DNA of 64,000 nt from Porphyrobacter sp. ULC335 (GTDB taxonomy: Bacteria > Pseudomonadota > Alphaproteobacteria > Sphingomonadales > Sphingomonadaceae): positions 2,046,001 through 2,110,000 of the forward strand of contig NZ_CP078091.1 of the NCBI RefSeq assembly GCF_025917005.1. The letters are read 5' to 3'. Both the position numbers and the translations under genes were made by a program. The notes under the pieces were generated by a model. That model worked only from the letters and a program-made list of their open reading frames with translations, was not told where the DNA came from and did not search any database. Position 1 is the stretch's first letter. Each line of letters begins with the position of its first letter. Shown here one piece after another: positions 34,526 through 43,809 of this stretch.

Positions 34526-35245
34526 ATGTCCTTGCCCACGATCAAGCGCGTCCTCCTGAAGCTTTCGGGCGAGGTGCTGATGGGCGGACAGCAGTTCGGG
34601 ATCGACCCCGAATTCGTCGCCGAGCTTGCCCAGGAAGTGAAGGCGGCCAAGGAGACCGGGCTCGAAATCTGCCTCGTGATCGGCGGCGGCAACATCTTCC
34701 GCGGCATGGCGGGCGCGGCCAAGGGCATGGACCGCGCGCAGGCCGATTATATGGGCATGCTCGCGACCGTGATGAACGCGCTGGCGATGCAGAACGCGCT
34801 GGAACAGTGCGGCGTGCCGACCCGCGTGCAGTCCGCGATCGAGATGGACAAGGTGTGCGAGCCGGTCATCCGCCGCCGTGCCGAGCGCCATCTGGAAAAG
34901 GGCCGGGTTGTGATCTTCGCCGCCGGTGTTGGCGCGCCCTATTTCACCACCGACAGCGGCGCTGCGCTGCGGGCTGCGGAAATGAAGTGCGATGCGCTGC
35001 TAAAGGGCACCAGCGTCGACGGGGTCTATGACAGCGATCCCAAGCACAATCCGGATGCCGTGCGTTTCGATACCGTCACTTACGACCGGGTGCTGGCAGA
35101 CAATCTCAAGGTGATGGACGCCTCTGCCGTGGCGCTGTGCCGTGATAACAAGATTCCGATTGTGGTCTTCTCGATCCGCGAGAAGGGCAACCTGGCCCGC
35201 GTGCTGGCGGGCGAGGGCGTGCAAACCATTGTGCAAGACAGCTGA
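34526..35245 (+). CDS. pyrH: Uridylate kinase (UMP kinase)
   Basis: It converts UMP to UDP with ATP and is a hexameric amino-acid-kinase-fold enzyme. The start [13 protein letters not shown], the nucleotide-binding GGGNIFRG and the [17 protein letters not shown] segment are diagnostic. Length is 239 aa. ATG 34526 fits the family start; the frame is open upstream through unrelated sequence. frr follows after 21 bp, the standard pyrH-frr pair. Confidence 0.97.
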   Translation: MSLPTIKRVLLKLSGEVLMGGQQFGIDPEFVAELAQEVKAAKETGLEICLVIGGGNIFRGMAGAAKGMDRAQADYMGMLATVMNALAMQNALEQCGVPTRVQSAIEMDKVCEPVIRRRAERHLEKGRVVIFAAGVGAPYFTTDSGAALRAAEMKCDALLKGTSVDGVYDSDPKHNPDAVRFDTVTYDRVLADNLKVMDASAVALCRDNKIPIVVFSIREKGNLARVLAGEGVQTIVQDS

Positions 35246-35266
35246 CGAACAGAGGGAACACCAGCC

Positions 35267-35824
35267 ATGCCGCAATATGACAAGGCCGATGTCGAACGCC
35301 GGATGAAGGGCGCTGTGGAAGCGCTCAAGAGCGACCTTCAGGGTTTGCGCACAGGCCGCGCCAACACCACCTTGCTCGATCCTGTCGTGGTCGAGGTCTA
35401 CGGCTCGATGATGCCGCTTTCGCAGGTCGCCACCGTCTCGGCGCCCGAGCCGCGCATGCTGAGCGTGCAGGTGTGGGACCGGTCGAACATGACCGCGGTG
35501 GAAAAGGGCATTGCCCACGCCAATCTCGGTCTGAACCCGATTATCGATGGCCAGACGCTGCGCCTGCCGATCCCCGATCTGACGCAGGATCGCCGCAAGG
35601 AACTGGCCAAGCTGGCCGGGCAATATGCCGAGAAGGCCAAGATCGCGATCCGCAACGTGCGCCGCGATGCGATGGAAAGCCTCAAGACCGACGAGAAGAA
35701 GAAGGAAATCTCCGAGGATGACCGCAAGCGGTCCGAGGAGCAGGTCCAGAAGCTGACCGATCAATACGTCAAGGAAACCGACGAGGCAGCCGCCAAGAAG
35801 GAACAGGAAATCCTGACGCAGTGA
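35267..35824 (+). CDS. frr: Ribosome recycling factor
   Basis: RRF splits post-termination ribosomes with EF-G. It is 185 residues, the family length, with LRTGRANTTLLDPVVVEVYG near the N-terminus and the RKELAKLAGQYAEKAK helix in domain I. It starts 21 bp after pyrH and lies before a REP-like inverted repeat and uppS. Confidence 0.97.
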   Translation: MPQYDKADVERRMKGAVEALKSDLQGLRTGRANTTLLDPVVVEVYGSMMPLSQVATVSAPEPRMLSVQVWDRSNMTAVEKGIAHANLGLNPIIDGQTLRLPIPDLTQDRRKELAKLAGQYAEKAKIAIRNVRRDAMESLKTDEKKKEISEDDRKRSEEQVQKLTDQYVKETDEAAAKKEQEILTQ

Positions 35825-35843
35825 GCATAGCCGAGAGGGCCAG

Positions 35844-35922
35844 CCCGCCGTTCGTGTCGAGCGTAGTAGAGACACATCATCGGAAGGGCCAAGGCCTCTC
35901 GACTTCGCTCGGGGCGAACGGG
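35844..35922. repeat. REP-like intergenic inverted repeat between frr and uppS
   Basis: ccgttcgtgtcgagcg (35848-35863) pairs imperfectly with cgctcggggcgaacgg (35906-35921), and inner sequences (tagagacac, cctctcgacttcgctc) extend the symmetry. The gtcgag/ctcgac theme resembles dispersed palindromes of sphingomonad genomes. It fills most of the frr-uppS gap. Confidence 0.6.
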
Positions 35923-35930
35923 TATTGAGG

Positions 35931-36614
35931 ATGGTATTGGACCAGTCGCGCGCCAGACATGTCGCCATCATCATGGATGGCAATGGCCGCTGGGCCAAGA
36001 AGCGGGCGCTGCCGCGCGCGGTCGGGCATCAGCGCGGCGTGGAGGCGGTGCGGCGGCTGGTGCGCGCACTGGAGCCGACCGGGCTCGAATGTCTCACGCT
36101 GTACGCCTTCTCTTCGGAAAACTGGAAACGGTCTGACGATGAAGTCGACGATCTGATGAACCTGATGCGCCGGTTCATCAAATCGGACCTGCCCGAATTC
36201 ATTGCCAATAATGTGAAGCTGAAGATCATCGGCGACTGGCAGTCGCTCGCGCCCGATATCGTCGGCATGCTCGAAGATGCGCTGGCGCAGACGGCGAATG
36301 GCCAGCAGACGCTCGCCGTGGCGCTCAATTACGGCGGTCAGCACGAGATTGCGCGCGCTGCGGCCAAGGCGGCCGGCGAGGGCGATGTCACCATCGAAAC
36401 GATCGCCGCGCATCTTGATACCGCCGATCTGCCGCCGCTCGACCTGCTGATCCGCACCAGCGGTGAGATTCGCCTGTCGAACTTCCTGCTGTGGCAGGCG
36501 GCCTATGCGGAAATGCTGTTCGTCGATACGCTGTGGCCCGATTTCGAGCCTGAGCATCTGACCCAGGCGCTTGATGACTTTGCGCGGAGGGAGCGGCGCT
36601 ATGGCGGACGGTGA
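35931..36614 (+). CDS. uppS: Isoprenyl transferase (undecaprenyl diphosphate synthase)
   Basis: It extends farnesyl diphosphate with cis isoprene units to the C55 carrier lipid for wall and polysaccharide synthesis. Signatures: HVAIIMDGNGRWAKKR at the N-terminus with the catalytic Asp, AFSSENWKR, and LLIRTSGEIRLSNFLLWQ. Length is 227 aa from ATG 35931; a TTG at 35925 is possible. The gene overlaps the start of cdsA by 14 bp. Confidence 0.95.
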   Translation: MVLDQSRARHVAIIMDGNGRWAKKRALPRAVGHQRGVEAVRRLVRALEPTGLECLTLYAFSSENWKRSDDEVDDLMNLMRRFIKSDLPEFIANNVKLKIIGDWQSLAPDIVGMLEDALAQTANGQQTLAVALNYGGQHEIARAAAKAAGEGDVTIETIAAHLDTADLPPLDLLIRTSGEIRLSNFLLWQAAYAEMLFVDTLWPDFEPEHLTQALDDFARRERRYGGR

Positions 36615-37362
36615 GGTGATAAAGTCCGGCAGCGGAGGCGTGGCCGACCTGCCGGTCCGCTTCGCATCGGCGATTGTCATGCTGGTGCTGGCAGGCGGGG
36701 CACTGTGGCTGGGCGGATGGTTCTGGACGGCCTTCGTGATGCTGCTCGCTTTGGGCACATTGTGGGAGTGGAACCGGTTGATCGGCCGCTTCGGTCGCAA
36801 GGGCTGGAACGAAACGCTGTGGTTCTTCGGCGGTGTTGTCTATATCGGCGGCGCTGCCCTTGCGATGCTGGCGGTGAGGAACGGGCGGCAGGTGCTGCCC
36901 TTCGATCCCCAGCAATCTGGCTATGGCCCGCTGGAAGTCCTGGTGGTCTTCATCCTGCCGATCATAGCGGTCGATGTCGGCGCCTATTTCGCGGGCCGCG
37001 CCATCGGCGGCCCCAAGATCGCGCCGAAGATCAGCCCGTCCAAGACCTGGGCAGGGCTGGGCGGAGGAGCGACGCTGGCAGCGCTGGTGGGCGTGGCGGT
37101 CGAACTCACCGACTTTGGCCCTGCGACCCTTCCCGGCACCAGTCCCATGGCTGTGGGGATGGCGGTCGTCACCGGCGTGTTGATCGCCGTGCTCGCGCAG
37201 GTCGGCGATTTCTTTGAAAGCTGGATGAAGCGGCGGGCGGGAGTGAAGGATTCGGGACATCTCATTCCGGGGCATGGTGGCTTGTTCGACCGGCTCGACG
37301 GCTTCCTCGCCGTGTTCTTCGTGCTGTTTGTGATTGCCACCATCCCCACTTTGCTGGGATGA
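36601..37362 (+). CDS. cdsA: Phosphatidate cytidylyltransferase (CDP-diglyceride synthase)
   Basis: It makes CDP-diacylglycerol, the substrate of pssA in this same window. This 253-residue polytopic protein ends with the CDS signature (KDSGHLIPGHGGLFDRLDGF), holding the metal-binding Asp residues; an earlier SPSKTWAGLGGG motif is also characteristic. ATG 36601 lies inside the end of uppS. dxr follows after 7 bp. Confidence 0.95.
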   Translation: MADGEVIKSGSGGVADLPVRFASAIVMLVLAGGALWLGGWFWTAFVMLLALGTLWEWNRLIGRFGRKGWNETLWFFGGVVYIGGAALAMLAVRNGRQVLPFDPQQSGYGPLEVLVVFILPIIAVDVGAYFAGRAIGGPKIAPKISPSKTWAGLGGGATLAALVGVAVELTDFGPATLPGTSPMAVGMAVVTGVLIAVLAQVGDFFESWMKRRAGVKDSGHLIPGHGGLFDRLDGFLAVFFVLFVIATIPTLLG

Positions 37363-37369
37363 TGCAGCG

Positions 37370-38536
37370 ATGACGCGTTCGCTCACCCTGCTTGGCGCTA
37401 CCGGATCGATCGGGGCTTCGACCCTCGATCTGGTGCGGCGCAATCGTGATGACTGGCAGATCGAGGCGCTGACCGCGCAATGCAGCGCGACGGAGCTGGC
37501 GGCGCTCGCCATCGAATTCGATGCCAAGCTGGCGGTGGTGGGCGACGAGGCCTGCCTTCCGGAACTGCGCGAGGCGCTCGGCAATAGCGGCATCGAAGCG
37601 GCAGGCGGGAGACAGGCGCTAGTTGAAGCAGCCACGCGGCCCGCCGACATGACGGTCGCCGCAATTGTCGGCTGCGCGGGCCTTGCGCCTGTGATGGCGG
37701 CGGTGGAGCGGGGCGGCACCATCGCGCTGGCCAACAAGGAAGCGCTGGTTTCGGCAGGCGAAGTGTTGATGCAGGCGGTCGCCCGGCACGGCGCGATGCT
37801 GCTGCCCACCGATTCCGAACACAACGCGATCTTCCAGTGCCTCAATGGCAATCGCATCGAGGATGTGGCGAAGATCACCCTTACCGCGAGCGGCGGCCCG
37901 CTTCGCACCTGGACGCAGGCGCAGCTTGATGCCGCTACCCCCGCCGAGGCTGTCGCGCATCCCAACTGGTCGATGGGCGCCAAGATCAGTGTCGACAGCG
38001 CCACGATGATGAACAAGGGGCTCGAGTATATCGAGGCCTATCACCTCTTCCCCGTCGGGCTAGACAAGCTCGGGATTGTCATCCACCCGCAGAGCGTGGT
38101 GCATTCGATGGTCGAATTCCGCGACCGGTCGACGCTGGCACAGCTTGGCCCTTCGGATATGCGCGTGCCGATTGCCTCGTGCCTCGCCTGGCCGCAGCGG
38201 ATGGAAACGCCGCTCGCCCCGCTCGATCTGGCGGCGATTGGCGAACTGACCTTTTTCCAGCCTGACGAAGAGCGTTTCCCCGCCACGCGCCTTGCCCGCG
38301 AGGCGATCCGCGCCGGGGGCAGCGCGCCTGCCATCCTCAACGCGGCGAATGAAGTTGCGGTTGCTGCTTTTCTGGCCGGTCAGATCAGGTTCACCCGGAT
38401 CGCGGCACTGGTGGAAGAGACCCTGGCACGCAGCAATGATGCCCCGCGCCCGGCCAGCCTTGAAGAAGTGCTCGCCGTCGATCAATCCGCAAGGATGCAG
38501 GCATTGAGCCTGCTGGAGACCAACGCCCTTGTTTGA
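37370..38536 (+). CDS. dxr: 1-deoxy-D-xylulose 5-phosphate reductoisomerase
   Basis: Committed step of the MEP isoprenoid pathway (DXP to MEP with NADPH). The Rossmann motif LLGATGSIGASTLDL is at residues 6-20; later LANKEALVSAGE, PTDSEHNAIFQC and the flexible-loop and metal segment around DSATMMNKGLEYIEA are as expected. Length is 388 aa. It supplies precursor to UppS in the same operon. Its end overlaps the start of rseP by 8 bp. Confidence 0.97.
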   Translation: MTRSLTLLGATGSIGASTLDLVRRNRDDWQIEALTAQCSATELAALAIEFDAKLAVVGDEACLPELREALGNSGIEAAGGRQALVEAATRPADMTVAAIVGCAGLAPVMAAVERGGTIALANKEALVSAGEVLMQAVARHGAMLLPTDSEHNAIFQCLNGNRIEDVAKITLTASGGPLRTWTQAQLDAATPAEAVAHPNWSMGAKISVDSATMMNKGLEYIEAYHLFPVGLDKLGIVIHPQSVVHSMVEFRDRSTLAQLGPSDMRVPIASCLAWPQRMETPLAPLDLAAIGELTFFQPDEERFPATRLAREAIRAGGSAPAILNAANEVAVAAFLAGQIRFTRIAALVEETLARSNDAPRPASLEEVLAVDQSARMQALSLLETNALV

Positions 38537-39650
38537 ATCGCCCCCCTTCTGGATGTACGTGATCGGCTTCGTGCTGCTGCTCGGGCCGCTCGTCACCCTG
38601 CATGAACTCGGTCACCTGCTAGTCGGCCGCCTGTTCGGCGTGAAGGCCGAGGCGTTCTCGGTCGGTTTCGGCAGGGAATTGGCGGGCTTCACCGACAAGC
38701 AGGGCACCCGCTGGAAACTCTCGCTGCTGCCGCTGGGCGGTTATGTGCAGTTCAAGGGCGATATGAACCCGGCCAGCATCCCCGATCCGGATGCTCCGGC
38801 TGAGGAAGGCAGCTTCCAGAGCGCCGCCTTGTGGAAACGCGCGCTGATTGTTGCGGCCGGACCGGTCACCAATCTCCTCCTCGCGATCGGCATCTTTGCC
38901 GCCTTCTTCGCGATCATCGGCAAGCCGGTGATTGTCGGCGAAGAGGATTCGCGCACCATCGGCGCCTTCTCCGAAGGTAGCGTTGCCGAGGCAGCGGGGC
39001 TGAAGGTGGGCGACATTGTGGTCGCCATTGATGGCCGTCCGATCCGCGATTTCACCGATCTCAAGACCAAGGTGGCGCTCCATCCGAGCAAGCAAATGGT
39101 CTTCACGATCGAACGTGCGGGCGAACAGATCGATGTCCCGCTGACCACTGCGCGGATCGAACGCAAGGACGATTTCGGGAATGTCAGCACCGAAGGACTG
39201 ATCGGCGTGGCGCCTGCGGGCGGCAAGTACGAGCTTGAAAAGGTGAGCGTCCTTGAAGCGATTCCGCTCGGCGCGAAGCAGAGCTGGGACTTCACCGGGC
39301 TGATGGTCACCGGCATCCAGCAGATCATTATGGGTGAGCGTTCGGTCAAGGAACTGGGCGGGCCGCTCAAGATCGCCAAATACTCCGGCGAGCAGATGAG
39401 CATGGGCGCCGCGGCGTTCATTCACTTTGCCGCGCTGATCTCGCTTAATTTGGCATTCATCAACTTCTTGCCAATCCCCGCGCTCGATGGCGGGCACCTG
39501 ATGTTCTACGCGGCCGAGGCGATCCGCCGAAAGCCGGTGGGGCCGCAGGCGACCGAGTGGGCCTACCGCACCGGCATCGCGCTGGTGCTCATGCTGATGG
39601 TGGTGGTGACCGTGAATGACATTGTCTCGCTTCCGATCTTCGGAAGCTGA
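38529..39650 (+). CDS. rseP: Site-2 intramembrane zinc protease RseP
   Basis: RseP cleaves anti-sigma factors and signal peptides within the membrane. HELGH is at residues 25-29 in the first helix, a PDZ domain is in the middle (around GSVAEAAGLKVGDIVVAIDG), and the third motif NFLPIPALDGGHLMFY is near the C-terminus. The chosen TTG start overlaps the dxr stop; ATG 38553 would leave the first helix unusually short. Only one PDZ domain is evident, as in many alphaproteobacteria. Length is 373 aa. Confidence 0.94.
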   Translation: MFESPPFWMYVIGFVLLLGPLVTLHELGHLLVGRLFGVKAEAFSVGFGRELAGFTDKQGTRWKLSLLPLGGYVQFKGDMNPASIPDPDAPAEEGSFQSAALWKRALIVAAGPVTNLLLAIGIFAAFFAIIGKPVIVGEEDSRTIGAFSEGSVAEAAGLKVGDIVVAIDGRPIRDFTDLKTKVALHPSKQMVFTIERAGEQIDVPLTTARIERKDDFGNVSTEGLIGVAPAGGKYELEKVSVLEAIPLGAKQSWDFTGLMVTGIQQIIMGERSVKELGGPLKIAKYSGEQMSMGAAAFIHFAALISLNLAFINFLPIPALDGGHLMFYAAEAIRRKPVGPQATEWAYRTGIALVLMLMVVVTVNDIVSLPIFGS

Positions 39651-39833
39651 CCGCACGGTGGAAACGCGCGGGGCGTTCGGCGCTCGCGGCTTGATTGCGG
39701 ATGGTACATCGGGCAGAGGCGTCCTCCGGGACGGGATAGCGCGGGGCGGGCGCGCAAGTGGTTTCTGGCAGAATGGCTTGTCGTGCGTGACAAGCATCGT
39801 GGCGCACAGGGTTGAGAACGGGATTTTAGCTGC

Positions 39834-42599
39834 ATGAACCGAATGAGCGAGACGGGCGCAGTGCCGGTCAATAGCACCCCTGCTGCCTTGCGCCCCTCCA
39901 TGCGGCTGGCGAGCCTGCTGTGCTGCGGATCGATCCTCGCGGGCGTGCCCACCGTCGCCATGGCGCAGCAGGCCCAACCGGCCAGCCCCGCGCCTGCCGC
40001 CCAGCCTGCCACTCCTACGCCCGCGCCGGCGGCCACGCCGCGCGCCAACGTGATCAATTCCATCACCGTGGTCGGGGCCGAACGGCTCGAGCCGACCACC
40101 ATCCTGAGCTACATCCGTCTGCGGGTCGGTCAGGAATATACCGCCGCAGCCGCCGACGAGGCGATCAAGGATCTCGGCGCGACCGAGCTGTTTGCCAATA
40201 CCAGCATCCGCAATGATGGCGGCAGTGTCATCATCAACGTGACCGAGAACCCGGTGATCAACCGCATCGTGCTGGAAGGCAACGAGCGGCTGAAGAACGA
40301 CAAGATCGTCCCCGAGATCAAGCTCGCGCCGCGCCAGATCTTCACCCGTTCCAAGGTCCGCGCCGACGTGGCGCGCATCATCGAGCTCTACAAGCGCCAG
40401 GGCCGGTTCGCCGCCAAGGTCGAGCCCAAGCTGGTGCAGCTTCCGCAGAACCGCGTCGATATCGTGTTCGAAATCAGCGAAGGCCCCAAGTCCAAGGTCC
40501 GCCAGATCAACATCCTCGGCAACGAGAAGTTCTCGGATGGCGAACTGCGCAGCGAGATGGTGACCAAGCAGGCGCGCCTCACCAGCTTCTTCAGCTCGAA
40601 CACCAGCTATGACCCCGACCGTCTGGCGTTCGACCAGCAGAAGCTGCGCCAGTTCTACCTGACCAACGGCTATGCCGATTTCCGCGTCGTTTCCGCCGTG
40701 GCCGAGCTGACGCCCGATCAGCGCGACTTCATCATCACCTACGTGGTCGAGGAGGGCGAGCGCTACAACTTCGGCGAGGTCAAGGTCGACAGCCAGCTGC
40801 GCGACTTCGACAGCGATGTGATGAGCACCCAGCTGCCGATGAAGGAAGGCGATTTCTACAACGCCAAGTCGGTAGAGGACACGGTTGAACAGCTGACCGA
40901 GCTGGCCGGGCGTTATGGCTATGCCTTCGCCGACGTGCAGCCGCGCTTCAAGCGCGATCCCGAAACGCTCAAGATGAACGTGACTTTCGTGCTGCGCGAG
41001 GCGCCGCGCGTCTATGTCGAGCGGGTCGACATCAACGGCAATACCCTGACTCAGGACAAGGTCGTGCGCCGCGAGTTCCGTCTGGCTGAAGGCGATGCCT
41101 TCAACTCGCTGGGCGTGCAGCGCACCACTGCGCGCATCAACTCGCTGGGCTACTTCCAGGAAAACTTCGAGGTCACCCAGACCGAAGGCAGCGCGCCTGA
41201 CCGGATCATCCTCGAAGCCAATGTCGAAGAGCGACCCACCGGGGAATTGCAGTTCTCGGCCGGTTTCTCGTCGATCGAGCAGTTCATTCTTGCCGGATCG
41301 ATCCGCCAGCGCAACTTCCGCGGGCGCGGGCAGACCATCGGCCTGTCGGTCAACTACTCGCAGTTCTCGCGCTCGGCGCAGGTGAGCTTCAGCGATCCCT
41401 ATATCTTCGATCGCAACATCTCGGGCGGGATCGATATCTACCGCCGCGATTTCAACAGCTTCAACTTCACCGGCAACAACCGCAACACGACCTTCCAGCA
41501 GGCCACCACCGGCTTCTCGATGCGCGCGGGCGTGCCGCTGACCGAGTATATGTCGCTGGTCGGCAGCTACACGCTCAACTACGACGACGTGTCGCTCGAC
41601 GAGAATCTGTTCTTCTCCGATCTCGACAACAACGGCGTCCGCGAGTGTGACCCGCTGCGTGCCGGTCGCTTCCTGTGCGATTCGATCGGTTCGCGCCTCA
41701 GCTCGATCGTCGGGCTCAGCCTCAACTACAACTCGTTGAATTCCCGCATCCGTCCGACGCGCGGCAAGACCATCTCTCTCAGCAGCGAGTTTGCAGGTCT
41801 GGGCGGGGACGTGCGCTATGTGCGCTTCCGTGGCCGTGGGCAGCAGTTCTGGAACGTTGGCAACTCGGGCTTCATCTTCTCGGTTCTGGCCGAAGGCGGC
41901 ACGATCATTCCGCTGCAGGAACGTCCCGGCGCTGGCGTTGATGACGTCCTGCTCACCGACCGCTTCTTCCTTGGCGAGCCGCAGATCCGCGGCTTCGCGA
42001 TCCGCGGCGTGGGTCCGCGCATCCTGACGCAGCAGTCGCTCCTCGATGGTTTCAATCGTCCGCTTCTGGATGCCAACGGCAATCCGACATTCGTGACCGA
42101 GCGCCAGAATGTGCGGGACGACGCGATCGGCGGGCGCAATTACTATCTCGGTCGCGCCGAGCTGGAAATTCCGCTGGGCAGCGGTGCGCGCGAACTGGGT
42201 CTGCGCCCCTCGATCTGGGCTGATATCGGCGCGCTGTGGGGCGTGGAAACCCCGGTCCTCACCAACAGCCCGGGCGGTACGCAGCTTATTGATGCCACGA
42301 CCGGCCTTCCGCTGTTCAGCACGCCGCCGGCCGGTGGCAGCTGTGGTTCGCCGACCCGCACCCCGACAACCAGCCCGACCCAGCCCGATGGCTCGCCCAA
42401 CTGCCGCGAAATCCAGGGCGGCACCAACATCCGCGAACTGTTCCTCGGCAACTCGCCGAGCCCGCGCATCACGGCCGGGATCGGGGTCAACTGGAACTCG
42501 CCCTTCGGACCTTTCCGCATCGACTTTGCCCAGACCATCCAGAAGGTCGAAGGTGATGACGAGCGGCGCTTTACCTTTAACGTAGGAACCCAATTCTGA
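39834..42599 (+). CDS. bamA: Outer membrane protein assembly factor BamA
   Basis: Central subunit of the BAM complex, which inserts beta-barrel proteins. The signal peptide is long, with a hydrophobic core around LASLLCCGSILAGVP and an AMAQQ cleavage site. A Pro/Ala-rich linker (about residues 45-65), five POTRA domains (to about residue 435) and a 16-stranded barrel follow, ending in Phe. The loop 6 motif appears as the IRGFAIRGVGPR segment. Length is 921 aa, slightly long. skp begins at the last base of its stop codon. Confidence 0.96.
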   Translation: MNRMSETGAVPVNSTPAALRPSMRLASLLCCGSILAGVPTVAMAQQAQPASPAPAAQPATPTPAPAATPRANVINSITVVGAERLEPTTILSYIRLRVGQEYTAAAADEAIKDLGATELFANTSIRNDGGSVIINVTENPVINRIVLEGNERLKNDKIVPEIKLAPRQIFTRSKVRADVARIIELYKRQGRFAAKVEPKLVQLPQNRVDIVFEISEGPKSKVRQINILGNEKFSDGELRSEMVTKQARLTSFFSSNTSYDPDRLAFDQQKLRQFYLTNGYADFRVVSAVAELTPDQRDFIITYVVEEGERYNFGEVKVDSQLRDFDSDVMSTQLPMKEGDFYNAKSVEDTVEQLTELAGRYGYAFADVQPRFKRDPETLKMNVTFVLREAPRVYVERVDINGNTLTQDKVVRREFRLAEGDAFNSLGVQRTTARINSLGYFQENFEVTQTEGSAPDRIILEANVEERPTGELQFSAGFSSIEQFILAGSIRQRNFRGRGQTIGLSVNYSQFSRSAQVSFSDPYIFDRNISGGIDIYRRDFNSFNFTGNNRNTTFQQATTGFSMRAGVPLTEYMSLVGSYTLNYDDVSLDENLFFSDLDNNGVRECDPLRAGRFLCDSIGSRLSSIVGLSLNYNSLNSRIRPTRGKTISLSSEFAGLGGDVRYVRFRGRGQQFWNVGNSGFIFSVLAEGGTIIPLQERPGAGVDDVLLTDRFFLGEPQIRGFAIRGVGPRILTQQSLLDGFNRPLLDANGNPTFVTERQNVRDDAIGGRNYYLGRAELEIPLGSGARELGLRPSIWADIGALWGVETPVLTNSPGGTQLIDATTGLPLFSTPPAGGSCGSPTRTPTTSPTQPDGSPNCREIQGGTNIRELFLGNSPSPRITAGIGVNWNSPFGPFRIDFAQTIQKVEGDDERRFTFNVGTQF

Positions 42600-43279
42600 T
42601 GACACGTCTTGCCAAGCTTATTGCTCCGGCCGGCCTGATTCTGGCCGCCACTGCTGCTCTTCCCGCCCAGGCGCAGGTCGATGGCCGTCTCGCTACGGTC
42701 GACATCACGCGCACGATCATCGGCACCACTGCGTTCCAGACCGCTTATGATCAGGTCAACACCACCTACGCCTCGCAGAACGAACTGCGCCGTACCAAGG
42801 CGCAGGAGCGCCAGACCATGCTCACCAAGTTCGACAAGAACGGGGACAAGCAGGTCGACGAGGCCGAGCAGGCTGCGATGCAGAAGTCGCCCGACTACGC
42901 CAAGCTCCAGACGATCGATCAGGAAATCCAGGGCCTCACCAACCAGATCGACGGCGCGCGCATCTTCGCGGTGGAACAGATCATCGGGCAATACGGCGCA
43001 GCCCTGCAGGAAGTGGTGGCCGCGCAGCAGATCAAGATGGTGCTTGATCCGGGTACGCTGCTGTTCGCCCCGCCCGAAGCGGATATCTCGGCGCAGGTGA
43101 CTGCGGCGCTCAATGTGAAGGTTCCCGCCGTTGGCGTGGTTCCGCCGGCCGGCTGGCAGCCCACCCGCGAAGGGGTGCAGGTCTATCAGGAAATCCAGCA
43201 GCGTCTCGCCATTGCCGCGCAATATGCGCAGCAGCAGCAGGCTGCACAGGGCGCGCCCGTCGCTCCCGACGGTCGTTGA
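42599..43279 (+). CDS. skp: OmpH/Skp family periplasmic chaperone with EF-hand-like loop
   Basis: Skp-type chaperones carry outer-membrane proteins across the periplasm to BamA. It has a signal peptide (LAKLIAPAGLILAATAALPAQA), a short strand region (VATVDITRTII-like), a long helical arm and a Gln/Ala-rich tail, 226 aa in all. Within the arm, residues 79-90 (DKNGDKQVDEAE) match a calcium EF-hand loop at all coordinating positions, unusual for Skp. ATG 42599 overlaps the bamA stop. The slot between bamA and fabZ, often held by lpxD, holds only this gene. Confidence 0.85.
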   Translation: MTRLAKLIAPAGLILAATAALPAQAQVDGRLATVDITRTIIGTTAFQTAYDQVNTTYASQNELRRTKAQERQTMLTKFDKNGDKQVDEAEQAAMQKSPDYAKLQTIDQEIQGLTNQIDGARIFAVEQIIGQYGAALQEVVAAQQIKMVLDPGTLLFAPPEADISAQVTAALNVKVPAVGVVPPAGWQPTREGVQVYQEIQQRLAIAAQYAQQQQAAQGAPVAPDGR

Positions 43280-43299
43280 TTCAGCGCGGACACTGAGTG

Positions 43300-43779
43300 A
43301 TGAGCGAAGCAGGTAGCGCAGCGGGCGAAGTGCTCGATTATGACATCGTCAAGATCCTCAAGGCCTTGCCGCATCGCTACCCGCTGCTGCTCGTCGACCG
43401 GGTGAAGTCGATCACGCTCGGCGAGCGGATCCACGCGGTCAAGGCCGTGAGCATGAACGAGCAGTTCTTCCAGGGCCATTTCCCCGGCGCTCCGATCATG
43501 CCCGGCGTGCTCCAGATCGAGGCACTGGCGCAGGCCGCCGGCATCCTCGGGATCGAGACGATGGAACTGGCGGGCACCGGCAAGCTGGTGATCTTCATGG
43601 GGATCGAGAACGCCAAGTTCCGCGCTCCTGTGACGCCCGGCTGCCTGCTCGATCTGCATGTGGAATTCACCCAGAAGCGCAGCCGTGTCTACAAGTTCAA
43701 GGGCGTGGCCAGCGTTGAGGGGAAGACCACCTGCGAGGTCGAATTCACCGCCATGATGACCGATCCGCCTTCGAGCTGA
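43300..43779 (+). CDS. fabZ: 3-hydroxyacyl-ACP dehydratase FabZ
   Basis: It dehydrates beta-hydroxyacyl-ACP in fatty acid synthesis. The hot-dog fold catalytic segment [20 protein letters not shown] contains H60 and E74. Length is 159 aa. ATG 43300 is preceded by an in-frame GTG that is less likely. It lies 20 bp after skp. The lpxA, lpxB and lpxD genes normally associated with fabZ in LPS-making bacteria are absent. Confidence 0.95.
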   Translation: MSEAGSAAGEVLDYDIVKILKALPHRYPLLLVDRVKSITLGERIHAVKAVSMNEQFFQGHFPGAPIMPGVLQIEALAQAAGILGIETMELAGTGKLVIFMGIENAKFRAPVTPGCLLDLHVEFTQKRSRVYKFKGVASVEGKTTCEVEFTAMMTDPPSS

Positions 43780-43809
43780 CGGTTCACGATCCTGCAGGGA
43801 ACGTTCATT

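Noticed and set aside
38619-42605. Open frame of about 1,300 codons on the minus strand
   Set aside because: It is antisense to rseP and bamA, whose motifs are clear; GC-rich codon bias leaves long open shadows.
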